DNA from: Thalassospira povalilytica
Lineage (GTDB): Bacteria > Pseudomonadota > Alphaproteobacteria > Rhodospirillales > Thalassospiraceae
Direction: 5' to 3'
Length of the DNA: 64,000 nucleotides
NCBI RefSeq assembly: GCF_002844235.1
Contig: NZ_PGTS01000005.1
Coordinates: forward strand, 186,001-250,000
Shown here: positions 36,283-44,442 of the stretch, piece after piece
Position numbering within the stretch: the stretch's first letter is position 1
Layout of the letters: each line of letters begins with the position of its first letter
Made by a program: the position numbers and the translations under genes
The notes under the pieces: model-generated
What the model was told of the DNA's origin: nothing
What the model saw: only the letters and a program-made list of their open reading frames with translations
The model's database searches: none

Positions 36283-36624
36283 CTAGTTTCCGCCTTCAAA
36301 CGTCTTGAGGGTTTCGGCTTGCCCCATCTGATCAAAATCACCGGGCACTTCAATCCCCGCCCCCTCCAGAAAGCCGATGCGGGTTGCTTTAAGAATGATC
36401 CCGCGTTCCCCGCCAATCCGTTGCAGGGTCTTCATCCCGCGGGTCAGGCCATAAAGGGCTTCCATATCACCGGCGGCTTTCATGCGCGTGGCCTCGGCCC
36501 GCGTGATTGCATAAAGGGTGCGAAAGGCATCCTCGGACAAGGCCCGCAAAGCCGCCTCCTTTGCCGGGCGGTCCGGATCGGGATGGGAAAATGAAAGCGG
36601 TGCGGTTGGATCAAATTCCGGCAT
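36283..36624 (-). CDS. Conserved-looking hypothetical protein
   Basis: A 113-residue protein with no family I recognise. It is predicted mostly helical (AKEAALRALSEDAFRTLYAITRAEATRMK, then MEALYGLTRGMKTLQRIGGERG), soluble and without cysteines. Third codon positions are GC-leaning as in neighbouring genes, supporting real coding. It begins 3 bp after the stop of the alpha/alpha-toroid gene, so it is probably the last gene of that minus-strand unit; whether it shares its function is unknown. Confidence 0.6.
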   Translation of the reverse strand: MPEFDPTAPLSFSHPDPDRPAKEAALRALSEDAFRTLYAITRAEATRMKAAGDMEALYGLTRGMKTLQRIGGERGIILKATRIGFLEGAGIEVPGDFDQMGQAETLKTFEGGN

Positions 36625-36627
36625 TGG

Positions 36628-37719
36628 TCATTCTTGCTGCGTGGGTTTCATTGCTTCTATCACGATTGACAGCCCCCAGACCATCCAGGCCTGTGTCCAT
36701 CGCATATAAACGCGCCTATCGCGCCCCAACCGTCCAATCCCGGCATAAAACACATCGCGTTTGCGATCATAAAGGGTCTGCACCGCCCATTCTGCCACAT
36801 GGATTGCCCCCCCAAGATCACCAAACCTGCACAGGCTTGCCATTGCCTGTGCGACCGCATGGGCATCAAGATATCCGCCCCGGCCGGCATAGCTGCGCGG
36901 GATGCCAGCATCGTCAAAACAGGCTTTGCGATAAAATGCCCATCCGCGTGCAATCGCGTCATCAAGGCCGTCCACACCCGCCGCCCGAAACCGGCCCAAA
37001 AGATCAAGCACATAGCCGGTGTGAAACCCGTCAACAAAGCCATGATGCCCGCGTGTGCCATAAACCCAACTGCCGTCAGCTCCTTGGGCGTCGACAACCC
37101 GGTGCAACGCCCTTTCCGATTTCGCATTTCCCGGCCTGATGCGGTTCAGGGCAAAGGCCGCCCAAAGGCTGGCATTATGGATTTCAGTATCATCATCGGC
37201 GAAATAGGCGAAATACCCATCCCGCCAAAGATCCCGTTCGATGAAATCTGCGGCCCGGATCAGGGCGGGGTCATCGGGGGTGACGGCGCCCTTGCAGATG
37301 CCATCCATGATGCTGTCCATGACAAAGCTTGTAACGATTGCGTTGCTTTGATGTCGCTTGGCGTGAAAGGCGCGCGCCTGCCATTCAAATGGATAAGCCC
37401 ACCCGCCATCGGCTTGTTGCATGGAACGCAACCGGTCTGAAAAATCACCAAGCCTGATCCCCTCGCCTGCCCCGTTCAGCAATGCCAATGTCTTGGGATT
37501 GATCATCGGGGCAATATCGGCCAACCGGCGCAAAAAGCGTGGTCCGCGCTTGATTGCCTGAAGCCAGATCAGTCGGCATGCCCGAAACCGGCCAAGCCCG
37601 CTTGCTGCAAACAGGCGGCTTTCAAGCCCGTCAAACGGATCGGCACCGGCAAAATCGTCTTGCGCCATTCTGGCCAAAACCCGATCGCGGATATCAATCA
37701 TTTCGGACCGGTTCACCAT
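36628..37719 (-). CDS. Alpha/alpha-toroid protein of the exopolysaccharide locus
   Basis: A 363-residue protein rich in repeated helix-turn units with glycine/tryptophan turns: MQQADGGWAYPFEWQARAF, AQGADGSWVYGTRGHHGFVDGFHTGYVLDLLGRF and YAGRGGYLDAHAVAQAMASL. This pattern resembles (alpha/alpha)6 toroids such as terpenoid-cyclase-like, N-acylglucosamine-epimerase or glycoside-hydrolase folds; uncharacterised members occur in polysaccharide clusters. No signal peptide is seen. GTG/ATG starts near 37719 overlap the end of the upstream polymerase-like gene by 26 bp, indicating coupling. A carbohydrate-linked role is inferred from context only. Confidence 0.65.
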   Translation of the reverse strand: MVNRSEMIDIRDRVLARMAQDDFAGADPFDGLESRLFAASGLGRFRACRLIWLQAIKRGPRFLRRLADIAPMINPKTLALLNGAGEGIRLGDFSDRLRSMQQADGGWAYPFEWQARAFHAKRHQSNAIVTSFVMDSIMDGICKGAVTPDDPALIRAADFIERDLWRDGYFAYFADDDTEIHNASLWAAFALNRIRPGNAKSERALHRVVDAQGADGSWVYGTRGHHGFVDGFHTGYVLDLLGRFRAAGVDGLDDAIARGWAFYRKACFDDAGIPRSYAGRGGYLDAHAVAQAMASLCRFGDLGGAIHVAEWAVQTLYDRKRDVFYAGIGRLGRDRRVYMRWTQAWMVWGLSIVIEAMKPTQQE

Positions 37720-38839
37720 TCTTTCCTTCTTGCGCGCTGATCCCGGCCGCAATGGCACAACAGATCAGATAATGCCCGTAATTCAGACTGTTGTCCGTAA
37801 TCATGGTGACGAAAACCGATAGCAAAATACAAACCGCCAACCGCGTCTGGCGCACGATCAAAATCACGACAGCCCATCCCGTCCCCCACAGCAGCGCGCC
37901 GACAATCCCGGTTTCAAACAGAATACGGAAATGATCGTTGTGAAGTGCGCCAAATGATCCGAACGATGCGGTCTGAGACAGGATTTCTTCCACCGACCCG
38001 GCCCCGAAGCCCAGCCACCTTTGGCCGTCTGATCCGTCACGCCAGATTTCGGCAAACATCTTCCAGAATGCCAGCCGCCCGCTGTCATGGGTCATCACAA
38101 GACGGGGCAGATACGCCATCACACCCCCGACCACGATGCCGGCACCGATCAAGCCCGCAATCCACGTCATCGCCCGTGAAAACCGGATCATGCCAATGGC
38201 ATTGATCAGCATCGCAATCACGGCAATCCGGGTTTGGGACAGAAAAACCGCACCCGCAGTCGCCATCATCAACCAGCGCCGATGGCCGAAATTGCAAACA
38301 GAACAAAGCGCAAAAAATCCCAGAAACAAAAAGGCGTGATTAAGCCGCGCCCCTTCATGGGTCAGATAAAACGAACTTGAAAGGATCAGGTAAAACAGCA
38401 TGGCGGGCATCAGGATGCGCAAACAATCACGCCCGATCACCGCCCCGGCCACAAGCCCGACCGGCACCATCATCAGATTGCCGATCAGGCGGATCTTTTC
38501 ATCACCTGCGCCATTCCCGAACATGATCAGCCCGGTCAATCCGGCAAGGACCAGCAAACCGGTCAGCAAACCGGGGCCAAGCCGGATCGTGCGGAGCGAA
38601 CCCGCCACCATCAGCACCCAAAAGACCAGCAAAACCAGCTTGGCCAACATCCCCCCGGCTCCCAGCAACCAGAATGATGTTGCCATCACCCCGTTGCCAG
38701 CAATCACCACCCATATCGGCAATCGACGCCGGGCATTCTGGCCGGAACGCCGATCGGTTTTGCCAAGGTGCGGTTTACCAAGGTGTGGTTTGCCAATTCC
38801 CGGTTTGGCAAATGATGCCGTCGTCCTATTCCCGTTCAT
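37694..38839 (-). CDS. O-antigen polymerase/ligase-like membrane protein (Wzy_C type)
   Basis: A 381-residue membrane protein with about ten hydrophobic helices. The key loop near the C-terminal third reads RWLGFGAGSVEEIL...GALHNDHFRILFETGIVGALLW, matching the G-x-G and H-N-D/E-T-G-x-x-G motifs of O-antigen ligase/polymerase (Wzy_C) proteins. A curious N-terminal direct repeat (GKPHLGKPHLGK) precedes helix 1. The ATG at 38839 follows GGGGA; the frame is open 60 bp further upstream. It is probably the first gene of a three-gene minus-strand unit with the toroid and hypothetical genes. It would polymerise repeat units or attach chains at the periplasmic face. Confidence 0.8.
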   Translation of the reverse strand: MNGNRTTASFAKPGIGKPHLGKPHLGKTDRRSGQNARRRLPIWVVIAGNGVMATSFWLLGAGGMLAKLVLLVFWVLMVAGSLRTIRLGPGLLTGLLVLAGLTGLIMFGNGAGDEKIRLIGNLMMVPVGLVAGAVIGRDCLRILMPAMLFYLILSSSFYLTHEGARLNHAFLFLGFFALCSVCNFGHRRWLMMATAGAVFLSQTRIAVIAMLINAIGMIRFSRAMTWIAGLIGAGIVVGGVMAYLPRLVMTHDSGRLAFWKMFAEIWRDGSDGQRWLGFGAGSVEEILSQTASFGSFGALHNDHFRILFETGIVGALLWGTGWAVVILIVRQTRLAVCILLSVFVTMITDNSLNYGHYLICCAIAAGISAQEGKNGEPVRND

Positions 38840-38948
38840 GGCTATCCCCACGCTGCTTGTGGTCAGGATTGCCGGTTTGGCTGGCGACAGGCCGATCAAA
38901 TTGGGCTAGGGTCATCTCCTTCATTTCAAAGCAGATTGGCACAGGTCG

Positions 38949-40679
38949 ATGGTGCGACTGGCGCAGTTTTGTCTGATGGCGGAAATCATTCTTGCCCCCG
39001 TGATGCTGGGCGGGGCTCGGCCTTGGGCAATTTCGGTTCTCGCCATCCTGACCGGGGTTGGGTTGATCGCCATATGCTGGCGAATGCACACCATATCCCT
39101 GCCCCGCTACGTGATCGGTGTCTGGCTGTTTGCCGCCATTATCGTCATCTGGATGATCACACAGGCATCCCCGGTCTGGCCTGATCAAGCCTTTCCGTTT
39201 GATGTTCCATTTGTTGCCCTGTATCCCGCGGCCTGGATCAAACAGACCTTTGATATCATCTGGCTTTGCGCGACCGTCACCCTGATATCCCTGATCGCGC
39301 AAAAGGCCCCCAATGGCGGGCTTTTGGCAATTTTGCATGCCATCATCATTGCTTGCACCCTTCAGATGGTGCTGGCGCTTGGCAATGCGGTTTTTGACGC
39401 ACAAACAACATTCTGGTTTGCCAAGACCGCCCATATCGGGGACTGGACCGGAAGCCTTGCCAATCGCAGTGCGTTTGGCGGATTGATGGGGATCGGATAT
39501 ATCGCCAGCATCTATCTGTTTATGGTCCCCCATACCAATTACCGTCATGCTGGCGCTGATGCTGGTGCCCGTCATCATGTGCCGATTGGACGACGCCTTG
39601 ATCAGTCGGGCGGCTATCTTGCACTTGCCATTCTGTTTGTCGCAGCCCTGACCCAAAGCCATTCGCGCCTGGCATTTGCCCTGGTTCTGATCGCGACCTT
39701 TTTCATGATCGGCTTTGCCCGGCATCCGGGCAGATCGACGCGCGCATGGCATTGGGGAAAGCTGCTTTTTGCCGGTTTCTGGGTGGTCGGCATCGGGCTT
39801 GTCGCATCGGTTAGTGTGCCTGAACTGGTATCGCGGTTTCATGATCTGACGCGCTTTGACCTGATCCAGCGCGATGATGCCTGGGCGACGGCCCTTCGGG
39901 CCATTTCCGATCGACCATTCACCGGCTTTGGACCAGACAGCATTGCCCTTGTCATGGGTCATTTTGCGACCCCGGAACTCAATAAAGATGCCAACTGGTT
40001 CAGTACGCATAACCTGTGGCTTGATGGTGCAATTGTCTTTGGGGTGCCGGTCGTTTTGGCACTGGCAATTGCCGTGATTTTCAGTGCAGCCTTGATCATG
40101 CGCGCCACATGGAACCAGCCATTTCGGGGGCTTGTGATAGCCGTGATCAGTCTGTTTCTGACAAGCACGATATTTGACTGGGTCATCGGGCTTCCGGCCC
40201 TGATTTTGCCGGTTGTCGCCATTCTGGGGCCGGGTTTGAAGCATCAATTGCCCGGCATCGCGCATCTTCCTTATCCGCCGGTCATGCGGGGCAAGCAACA
40301 AGGCCCGGTCAAACAGGGCCGTACGCCGTTGCAGATCACGGTCATCCCTAACCATCCCCGACAGGGCGGAAACCGCCATCAAAAACGGATCGAACGGGGC
40401 ATGGCTGCGCTGATCGGTGATGGTTTGATCAAGGATTTTCGGGTCACCAGTCGTCAGTGCCATGTGCAATGCCTCTGTTCGAAGGGCGGCTTCAAATCCG
40501 TTTGCATTGGCAAATCCGGCACGCGGGTCATCAAGTTTGCGCAATGCGGCCGCTTCTGTCGCCAGTTGCCAGCCGGCATAAAGGATCACGGCCAGTGCCC
40601 CGGCCATCACAATGCCCCGCATCATGCCCCGCATCATACCCGGCCCCCCATCGTTTGGGGCATATCGGCCCGTCCATAG
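38949..40679 (+). CDS. O-antigen polymerase/ligase-like membrane protein with aberrant C-terminal read-through
   Basis: The reading frame is 576 residues, but only about the first 430 look real. That part is a polytopic protein with Wzy-like motifs: GNAVFDAQTTFWFAKT...GSLANRSAFGG, AISDRPFTGFGPDSI and THNLWLDGAIVFGVPVV, ending near IDWV-like text GLPALILPVVAIL at about 40230. The remaining 145 codons (HQLPGIAHLPYPPVMRG onwards, rich in H, Q, R, C) are the antisense of the small gene at the end of the Wzc operon and lack membrane character. A +1 shift would reach a TGA at 40237, just after a GGGG run. So a deletion or indel has probably removed the original stop. Confidence 0.7.
   Translation: MVRLAQFCLMAEIILAPVMLGGARPWAISVLAILTGVGLIAICWRMHTISLPRYVIGVWLFAAIIVIWMITQASPVWPDQAFPFDVPFVALYPAAWIKQTFDIIWLCATVTLISLIAQKAPNGGLLAILHAIIIACTLQMVLALGNAVFDAQTTFWFAKTAHIGDWTGSLANRSAFGGLMGIGYIASIYLFMVPHTNYRHAGADAGARHHVPIGRRLDQSGGYLALAILFVAALTQSHSRLAFALVLIATFFMIGFARHPGRSTRAWHWGKLLFAGFWVVGIGLVASVSVPELVSRFHDLTRFDLIQRDDAWATALRAISDRPFTGFGPDSIALVMGHFATPELNKDANWFSTHNLWLDGAIVFGVPVVLALAIAVIFSAALIMRATWNQPFRGLVIAVISLFLTSTIFDWVIGLPALILPVVAILGPGLKHQLPGIAHLPYPPVMRGKQQGPVKQGRTPLQITVIPNHPRQGGNRHQKRIERGMAALIGDGLIKDFRVTSRQCHVQCLCSKGGFKSVCIGKSGTRVIKFAQCGRFCRQLPAGIKDHGQCPGHHNAPHHAPHHTRPPIVWGISARP
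40250..40637 (-). pseudogene. Small membrane-anchored helical-repeat protein, 3' end lost
   Basis: The ATG at 40637 overlaps the stop of the Wzc-like gene (ATGA), strong evidence for a real co-translated gene. The first about 130 codons have normal coding character: an N-terminal helix (GIVMAGALAVILYAGWQLA), then a TPR-like segment with LRTEALHMALTTGDPKILDQ, PFDPFLMAVSAL and ALFDRALLLAPHDRRIRKMR. Beyond about 40250 the frame stays open for another 470 codons but only as the antisense of the polymerase gene (a G/N/D/Q/H-rich, non-membrane string). The true stop appears to be missing. The lower boundary given is approximate. TPR-like proteins of this kind occur in EPS operons. Confidence 0.6.
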
Positions 40680-42760
40680 GCCGGTCGCGCCGGGCCGCCA
40701 TTCAAGACGATGCCGCTGGCAACAATTCCCGCCGTGGCAAGACGATCAAGCGCGTCCTTGGCGTCGCGCTTTTTGCTTGATCCGTGTCGCAAAACAAACA
40801 GCCTGACATCGGCAAGCCCCATGGCCACCAGCCCGTCCGCAACCGACAGGATCGGCGGCGTATCAAGGATGATGTAATCAAACTGATTGCGCAATTGATC
40901 AACAAGCGGTCTCAGATGTCGCTCAATCAGTCCGGTCGCGATGGATCCGGGCACCGCCATCCTTGCCCCCAGATGCCAATATTGCCCGGTGTGCCCGTCG
41001 GCCTTGGCAGCGGTGTCTTTAAATCCGGTCACATCCGTCTCGCCGGAAAGAAGGGCGACCAGATCGGCAAAGACACGGTTGGTATTTTCCCCGCCGGTCG
41101 GATCATGAAGGTCACCATCAATCAGCAGGGTTTTGTGACCAAGCCCGGCAAAACATGATGCAAGCGCGTGGGCGATGTGGCTTTTGCCTTCGCCGGTTTG
41201 TGCCGATCCGATGGCAATGATCTGTGCGGTTGATCCGGTTGGCGGGGGTTTTCGGTTCTGATCAACGATGCGCATCAAAACCGCCAGATGGCCGATTGCT
41301 TCATCACCCCCGCCATCCGTCGCAAGGCCCCTGCCATCCGTCATATTGCGGGCGGGGATGCGCGCATAAAGCGGCACGCCCAAAACGTCTTGCGGTTCGA
41401 AATCATCGGCAATGGTTTGATCGAAATAGTGCCGCAACAAAGCGGCAATCACCGCGGCAAACAATGCCACCATGATGGCCAGCGCCATCAGATCGCGTTT
41501 GGCCGGAAATTCCGCCGACACCGGAAGGGTCGGTGATTGCAGAATTTCAAAATCGCCGCGAAAGGATGCCAGTTCACGACGCAATGTCTGAACGTGCCGG
41601 GAAAGTTGATCGACATTGTCACGCGCCAGTGCCACCGCACGCTGCAATTGACCCTGACCTTGTGTACGGGCATGGCGGTCATTCAATCGGCTTTGCCAAA
41701 GATCACGTTGCCCGGTGATCAGACGAAGCCTTTCCCGCGCACTGGCAAGCGCATCCCCCATCTGCCCCGATACCGTCATCGCCGCATCCACCAACTGCGC
41801 ATAAAGATCATCAAGCACCTTCTGGCGGCCTTGCATTATCGGGTGTTTGGGTCCGTAACGCTGGTCAAGCCTGTCAAACTCCTGACGTTCGGTTTCATAG
41901 CGTTGCGAAAGCTGTGCGACCATCGGATGCCCGGCGATATCAGGAATGGCCAAAAGATCATCAAGCCCGTTTGCCATTGCCCGGCGACGGGCCGCCAGTT
42001 CAAGGGTTGCAACCTCCTGACCGATTTTTTCGGCCTGCTCGTCAAGCGCATAGACCCGTTCAAGCATCAATGCGCCTTCTTCCTGATCAAGCATCCCGGC
42101 CTGTTGTTGCCAGGCCAGCAAATCACCTTCGCGGGCAAAAAGGTCGCCTCGGGCGGTGGCAAGCTGATTGTCCGTATCCTCAAGACGGGATCGAATGACA
42201 TGTTTCTGGCGATCTTCGCGCTGCCAGACATAGCTTTCGACAATTGCCTGAAGTGCGGCCTGACTGACGGTCGCATCCGTTGTGACAAAGCTTGCCTCAA
42301 TCACGGCGGAATGACCGATCCGTTCGGCCCCGAACCGGGCACGCAACCAGTTGATTGCATCCGTTTCAGATGTCCCTGTTCGGGGCGCAGGACCATTTGC
42401 CAAACTGTTTTCGACACCACCCGGATCGAAACCGATACCCGCACCACGCAGGACCGCCAGGGCGGTCGCCAGGGTTTCCTCGCTGCGCATTTCGGCAATC
42501 ACGGTTTCGATTTGCTGGGCGGTCAATTCACCGGCGCGGGGGCCTGCGCCGTCACTGGCGCGATCACCAGACGCCGTGACAACCGGTATCAGGCCAACTT
42601 CCGCCGTCGCACGATATCCCGGCTGCCAGTTGGCAATCACGCCAAGCAGCGCCAACAGCACAATGACAAAGGCAAGAATTGCGACGCCACGTCGCCGCCA
42701 CAAGATCGCAACCAGTTCACGCAAGGACGGGTCAAACTGTTCAAATGATGGGCCCGTCAT
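40634..42760 (-). CDS. Wzc-like polysaccharide co-polymerase with BY-kinase domain
   Basis: A 708-residue protein. The N-terminal Wzz region has a first transmembrane helix (GVAILAFVIVLLALLGVIA), then a long periplasmic helical section (LDRLDQRYGPKHPIMQGRQK) and a second helix near residue 430 (LMALAIMVALFAAVIAALL). The cytoplasmic P-loop domain has Walker A in SAQTGEGKSHIA (about 525), Walker A' in KTLLIDGDLHDP and Walker B in YIILDTPPIL. The usual C-terminal tyrosine cluster of autokinases is absent (one Tyr in the last 20 residues), so autophosphorylation may be lost or different. It is translationally coupled at both ends by ATGA overlaps. Confidence 0.88.
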   Translation of the reverse strand: MTGPSFEQFDPSLRELVAILWRRRGVAILAFVIVLLALLGVIANWQPGYRATAEVGLIPVVTASGDRASDGAGPRAGELTAQQIETVIAEMRSEETLATALAVLRGAGIGFDPGGVENSLANGPAPRTGTSETDAINWLRARFGAERIGHSAVIEASFVTTDATVSQAALQAIVESYVWQREDRQKHVIRSRLEDTDNQLATARGDLFAREGDLLAWQQQAGMLDQEEGALMLERVYALDEQAEKIGQEVATLELAARRRAMANGLDDLLAIPDIAGHPMVAQLSQRYETERQEFDRLDQRYGPKHPIMQGRQKVLDDLYAQLVDAAMTVSGQMGDALASARERLRLITGQRDLWQSRLNDRHARTQGQGQLQRAVALARDNVDQLSRHVQTLRRELASFRGDFEILQSPTLPVSAEFPAKRDLMALAIMVALFAAVIAALLRHYFDQTIADDFEPQDVLGVPLYARIPARNMTDGRGLATDGGGDEAIGHLAVLMRIVDQNRKPPPTGSTAQIIAIGSAQTGEGKSHIAHALASCFAGLGHKTLLIDGDLHDPTGGENTNRVFADLVALLSGETDVTGFKDTAAKADGHTGQYWHLGARMAVPGSIATGLIERHLRPLVDQLRNQFDYIILDTPPILSVADGLVAMGLADVRLFVLRHGSSKKRDAKDALDRLATAGIVASGIVLNGGPARPAYGRADMPQTMGGRV

Positions 42761-44274
42761 CTTGGACTGACATCCTCCTGCTGAAATGTCGCATCACCAA
42801 GCTCGTCCACCAGATCCTGCCAGACCGGGCTGGCCTGCCCGCCTGTCTGCACAACGCGGTAAATCACGTCATAGGAAACCGCCTGTCGGACTTGGGCGGG
42901 CGGAACGGTTATGCCCGATGACGGGGTGCTTATCCCTGTTTCGACAACCGCGATATCATCATCAAACCGGTCATCCCCCGGCACAAACCGAACGGCCCCG
43001 TCACCGAAAAAGCGTGATGCAAGGGTCGGCACATCATTTTCAATCATGCGGGTCAGGCGGCTTGGTTCCGGATGCAGACCAAGAAGCTGCTTTAACACGC
43101 CGCCAAAAACCGCCTCGACCAAAAAACCGTTTCCCCCCGCAGCACTCAGGATCACCTCCATCATTTTAAGCACCGCCGAAATCGTTGCATCCGCACTCTG
43201 CCAATCGATCTGACGGTTATCGGTCTGACGGGCATCGGCCTGATCGGTCATTTCCGCCGTCTCGCCAAACAGCGCCAGATCAAGCAGCCGATCAATCATG
43301 TCCCGGACGTCCTGCGGGGTGGTAAGGGCGCTGATCTTTTCTGCGATCTGCGTGCGCATATCCGGGGTTTCAATCCCGGGGCGCGCATCGGTGGGCACAG
43401 CCGGGGGTGCATCGGCGGCAGGTGTGATGACTTGCGAACCGCCATCACGCGCAAACAGGATCACCGGTGTTGCCAGTGTGATCATTGCCGCCAGCCTGAC
43501 CCAACCGGGCATGTGCCCGACGCGATGGGCAATGATTTTCGGCATCACCAGCCGCGCAAATGCCCAAAGCCCGCGCCCGTAACGCGGCAACATGTATCGG
43601 GGCTGACAGGCAATCCGCCACAAAAACTCCAGCCCGGCCTTTTGCATGACAACCGGTGCCCGCCTTATTCGGCCCGACAGAACATCAAATGCCCCGCCAA
43701 CCCCCATGATAAAGCCGCACCCGGTCTGTTCACCAAACCGGTCAACAAAGATCTCCTTGCGCGGCGATGGCAGGGCAACAAAGACCGCGTCCGCCCCGCT
43801 TTGCCGGACAATCGCGGCCAGTTTGGCGTCATCGGGATCAAATCCGTGATGAATGCCGGCAATTTGAAGATCGGGATAACGGCGCATCAAGCGCGCCCGA
43901 AGTTCGCGCACAACATCGGGGCGCGCCCCAAGCAGGAAAATCCGCACCCCCTGTTTTTCAAACCGGGGCAACAATGCGGTCATGACGTCAATGCCGGTCA
44001 CCCGTTCGGGCACCTTGATGCCCAAAAGCCGCGCGGTCCAAACAATGCCCATGCCATCGGCATTCAGGCTGTCGGCATTTGCCAATGCCCGAAACAACCG
44101 GACATCGTCGCGTGCCTGTGGCAATTTCAATGCATTCAGGGATTGCTGTCGAAAACAGGGACCATTGGCATACCGGTCACGAGATGCCAGCCAATTACAG
44201 ATATCTGCGCATAGTTTTTCGCGCTGCCTGAGATCAAGACGCAACCCGAAAATCGCAGCTTTCCCCTGTCGCAT
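42757..44274 (-). CDS. WecG/TagA/CpsF glycosyltransferase fused to a novel C-terminal domain
   Basis: A 505-residue protein. Residues 1-250 are a GT26 transferase: SLNADGMGIVWTARLLG, ERVTGIDVMTALL, FLLGARPDVV, VFVALPSPRKEIFVDR and GVGGAFDVLSGRIRRAP, with the PGLEFLWR-equivalent AGLEFLWRIACQPRYMLPRY. Such enzymes add the second sugar (ManNAc-type) to undecaprenyl-diphosphate-linked intermediates. Family members usually end here (about 250). This one continues with a transmembrane helix (WVRLAAMITLATPVILFA, about 290) and 210 more residues with no family I recognise, probably periplasmic. It is first in a minus-strand operon with the Wzc-like gene (ATGA overlap). Confidence 0.85.
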   Translation of the reverse strand: MRQGKAAIFGLRLDLRQREKLCADICNWLASRDRYANGPCFRQQSLNALKLPQARDDVRLFRALANADSLNADGMGIVWTARLLGIKVPERVTGIDVMTALLPRFEKQGVRIFLLGARPDVVRELRARLMRRYPDLQIAGIHHGFDPDDAKLAAIVRQSGADAVFVALPSPRKEIFVDRFGEQTGCGFIMGVGGAFDVLSGRIRRAPVVMQKAGLEFLWRIACQPRYMLPRYGRGLWAFARLVMPKIIAHRVGHMPGWVRLAAMITLATPVILFARDGGSQVITPAADAPPAVPTDARPGIETPDMRTQIAEKISALTTPQDVRDMIDRLLDLALFGETAEMTDQADARQTDNRQIDWQSADATISAVLKMMEVILSAAGGNGFLVEAVFGGVLKQLLGLHPEPSRLTRMIENDVPTLASRFFGDGAVRFVPGDDRFDDDIAVVETGISTPSSGITVPPAQVRQAVSYDVIYRVVQTGGQASPVWQDLVDELGDATFQQEDVSPR

Positions 44275-44442
44275 TCATCGTCCCCGCCAGTCCAGAACCA
44301 ACTGCCCGGAAATCCAACCAGATCACATTTTTTTCAGCATCCATAGATACTTATGCCCATGGCTGCACTTTTGTATCGTTGATGGAAAAGGTAACTTATG
44401 ATTGATTAAACAGCAACAACAGCATCCACGGATGAGCTTCTG
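44275..44442. promoter_or_regulatory. Divergent promoter region of the two exopolysaccharide operons
   Basis: A 168-bp A/T-richer spacer separates the start of the minus-strand WecG-Wzc operon from the plus-strand glycosyltransferase operon, so it should contain both promoters. I could not assign convincing -35/-10 pairs. Confidence 0.5.

Noticed and set aside
38826..40250. Distal 470 codons of the minus-strand frame that begins at 40637
   Set aside because: The string is hydrophilic, rich in G/N/D/Q/H and mirrors a clearly membrane-spanning polymerase on the other strand; it is antisense read-through, not a domain.
41537..42748. Plus-strand 403-codon frame antisense to the Wzc-like gene
   Set aside because: Wzc-like motifs are on the minus strand and the operon overlaps fit that strand; the plus frame has no recognisable features.
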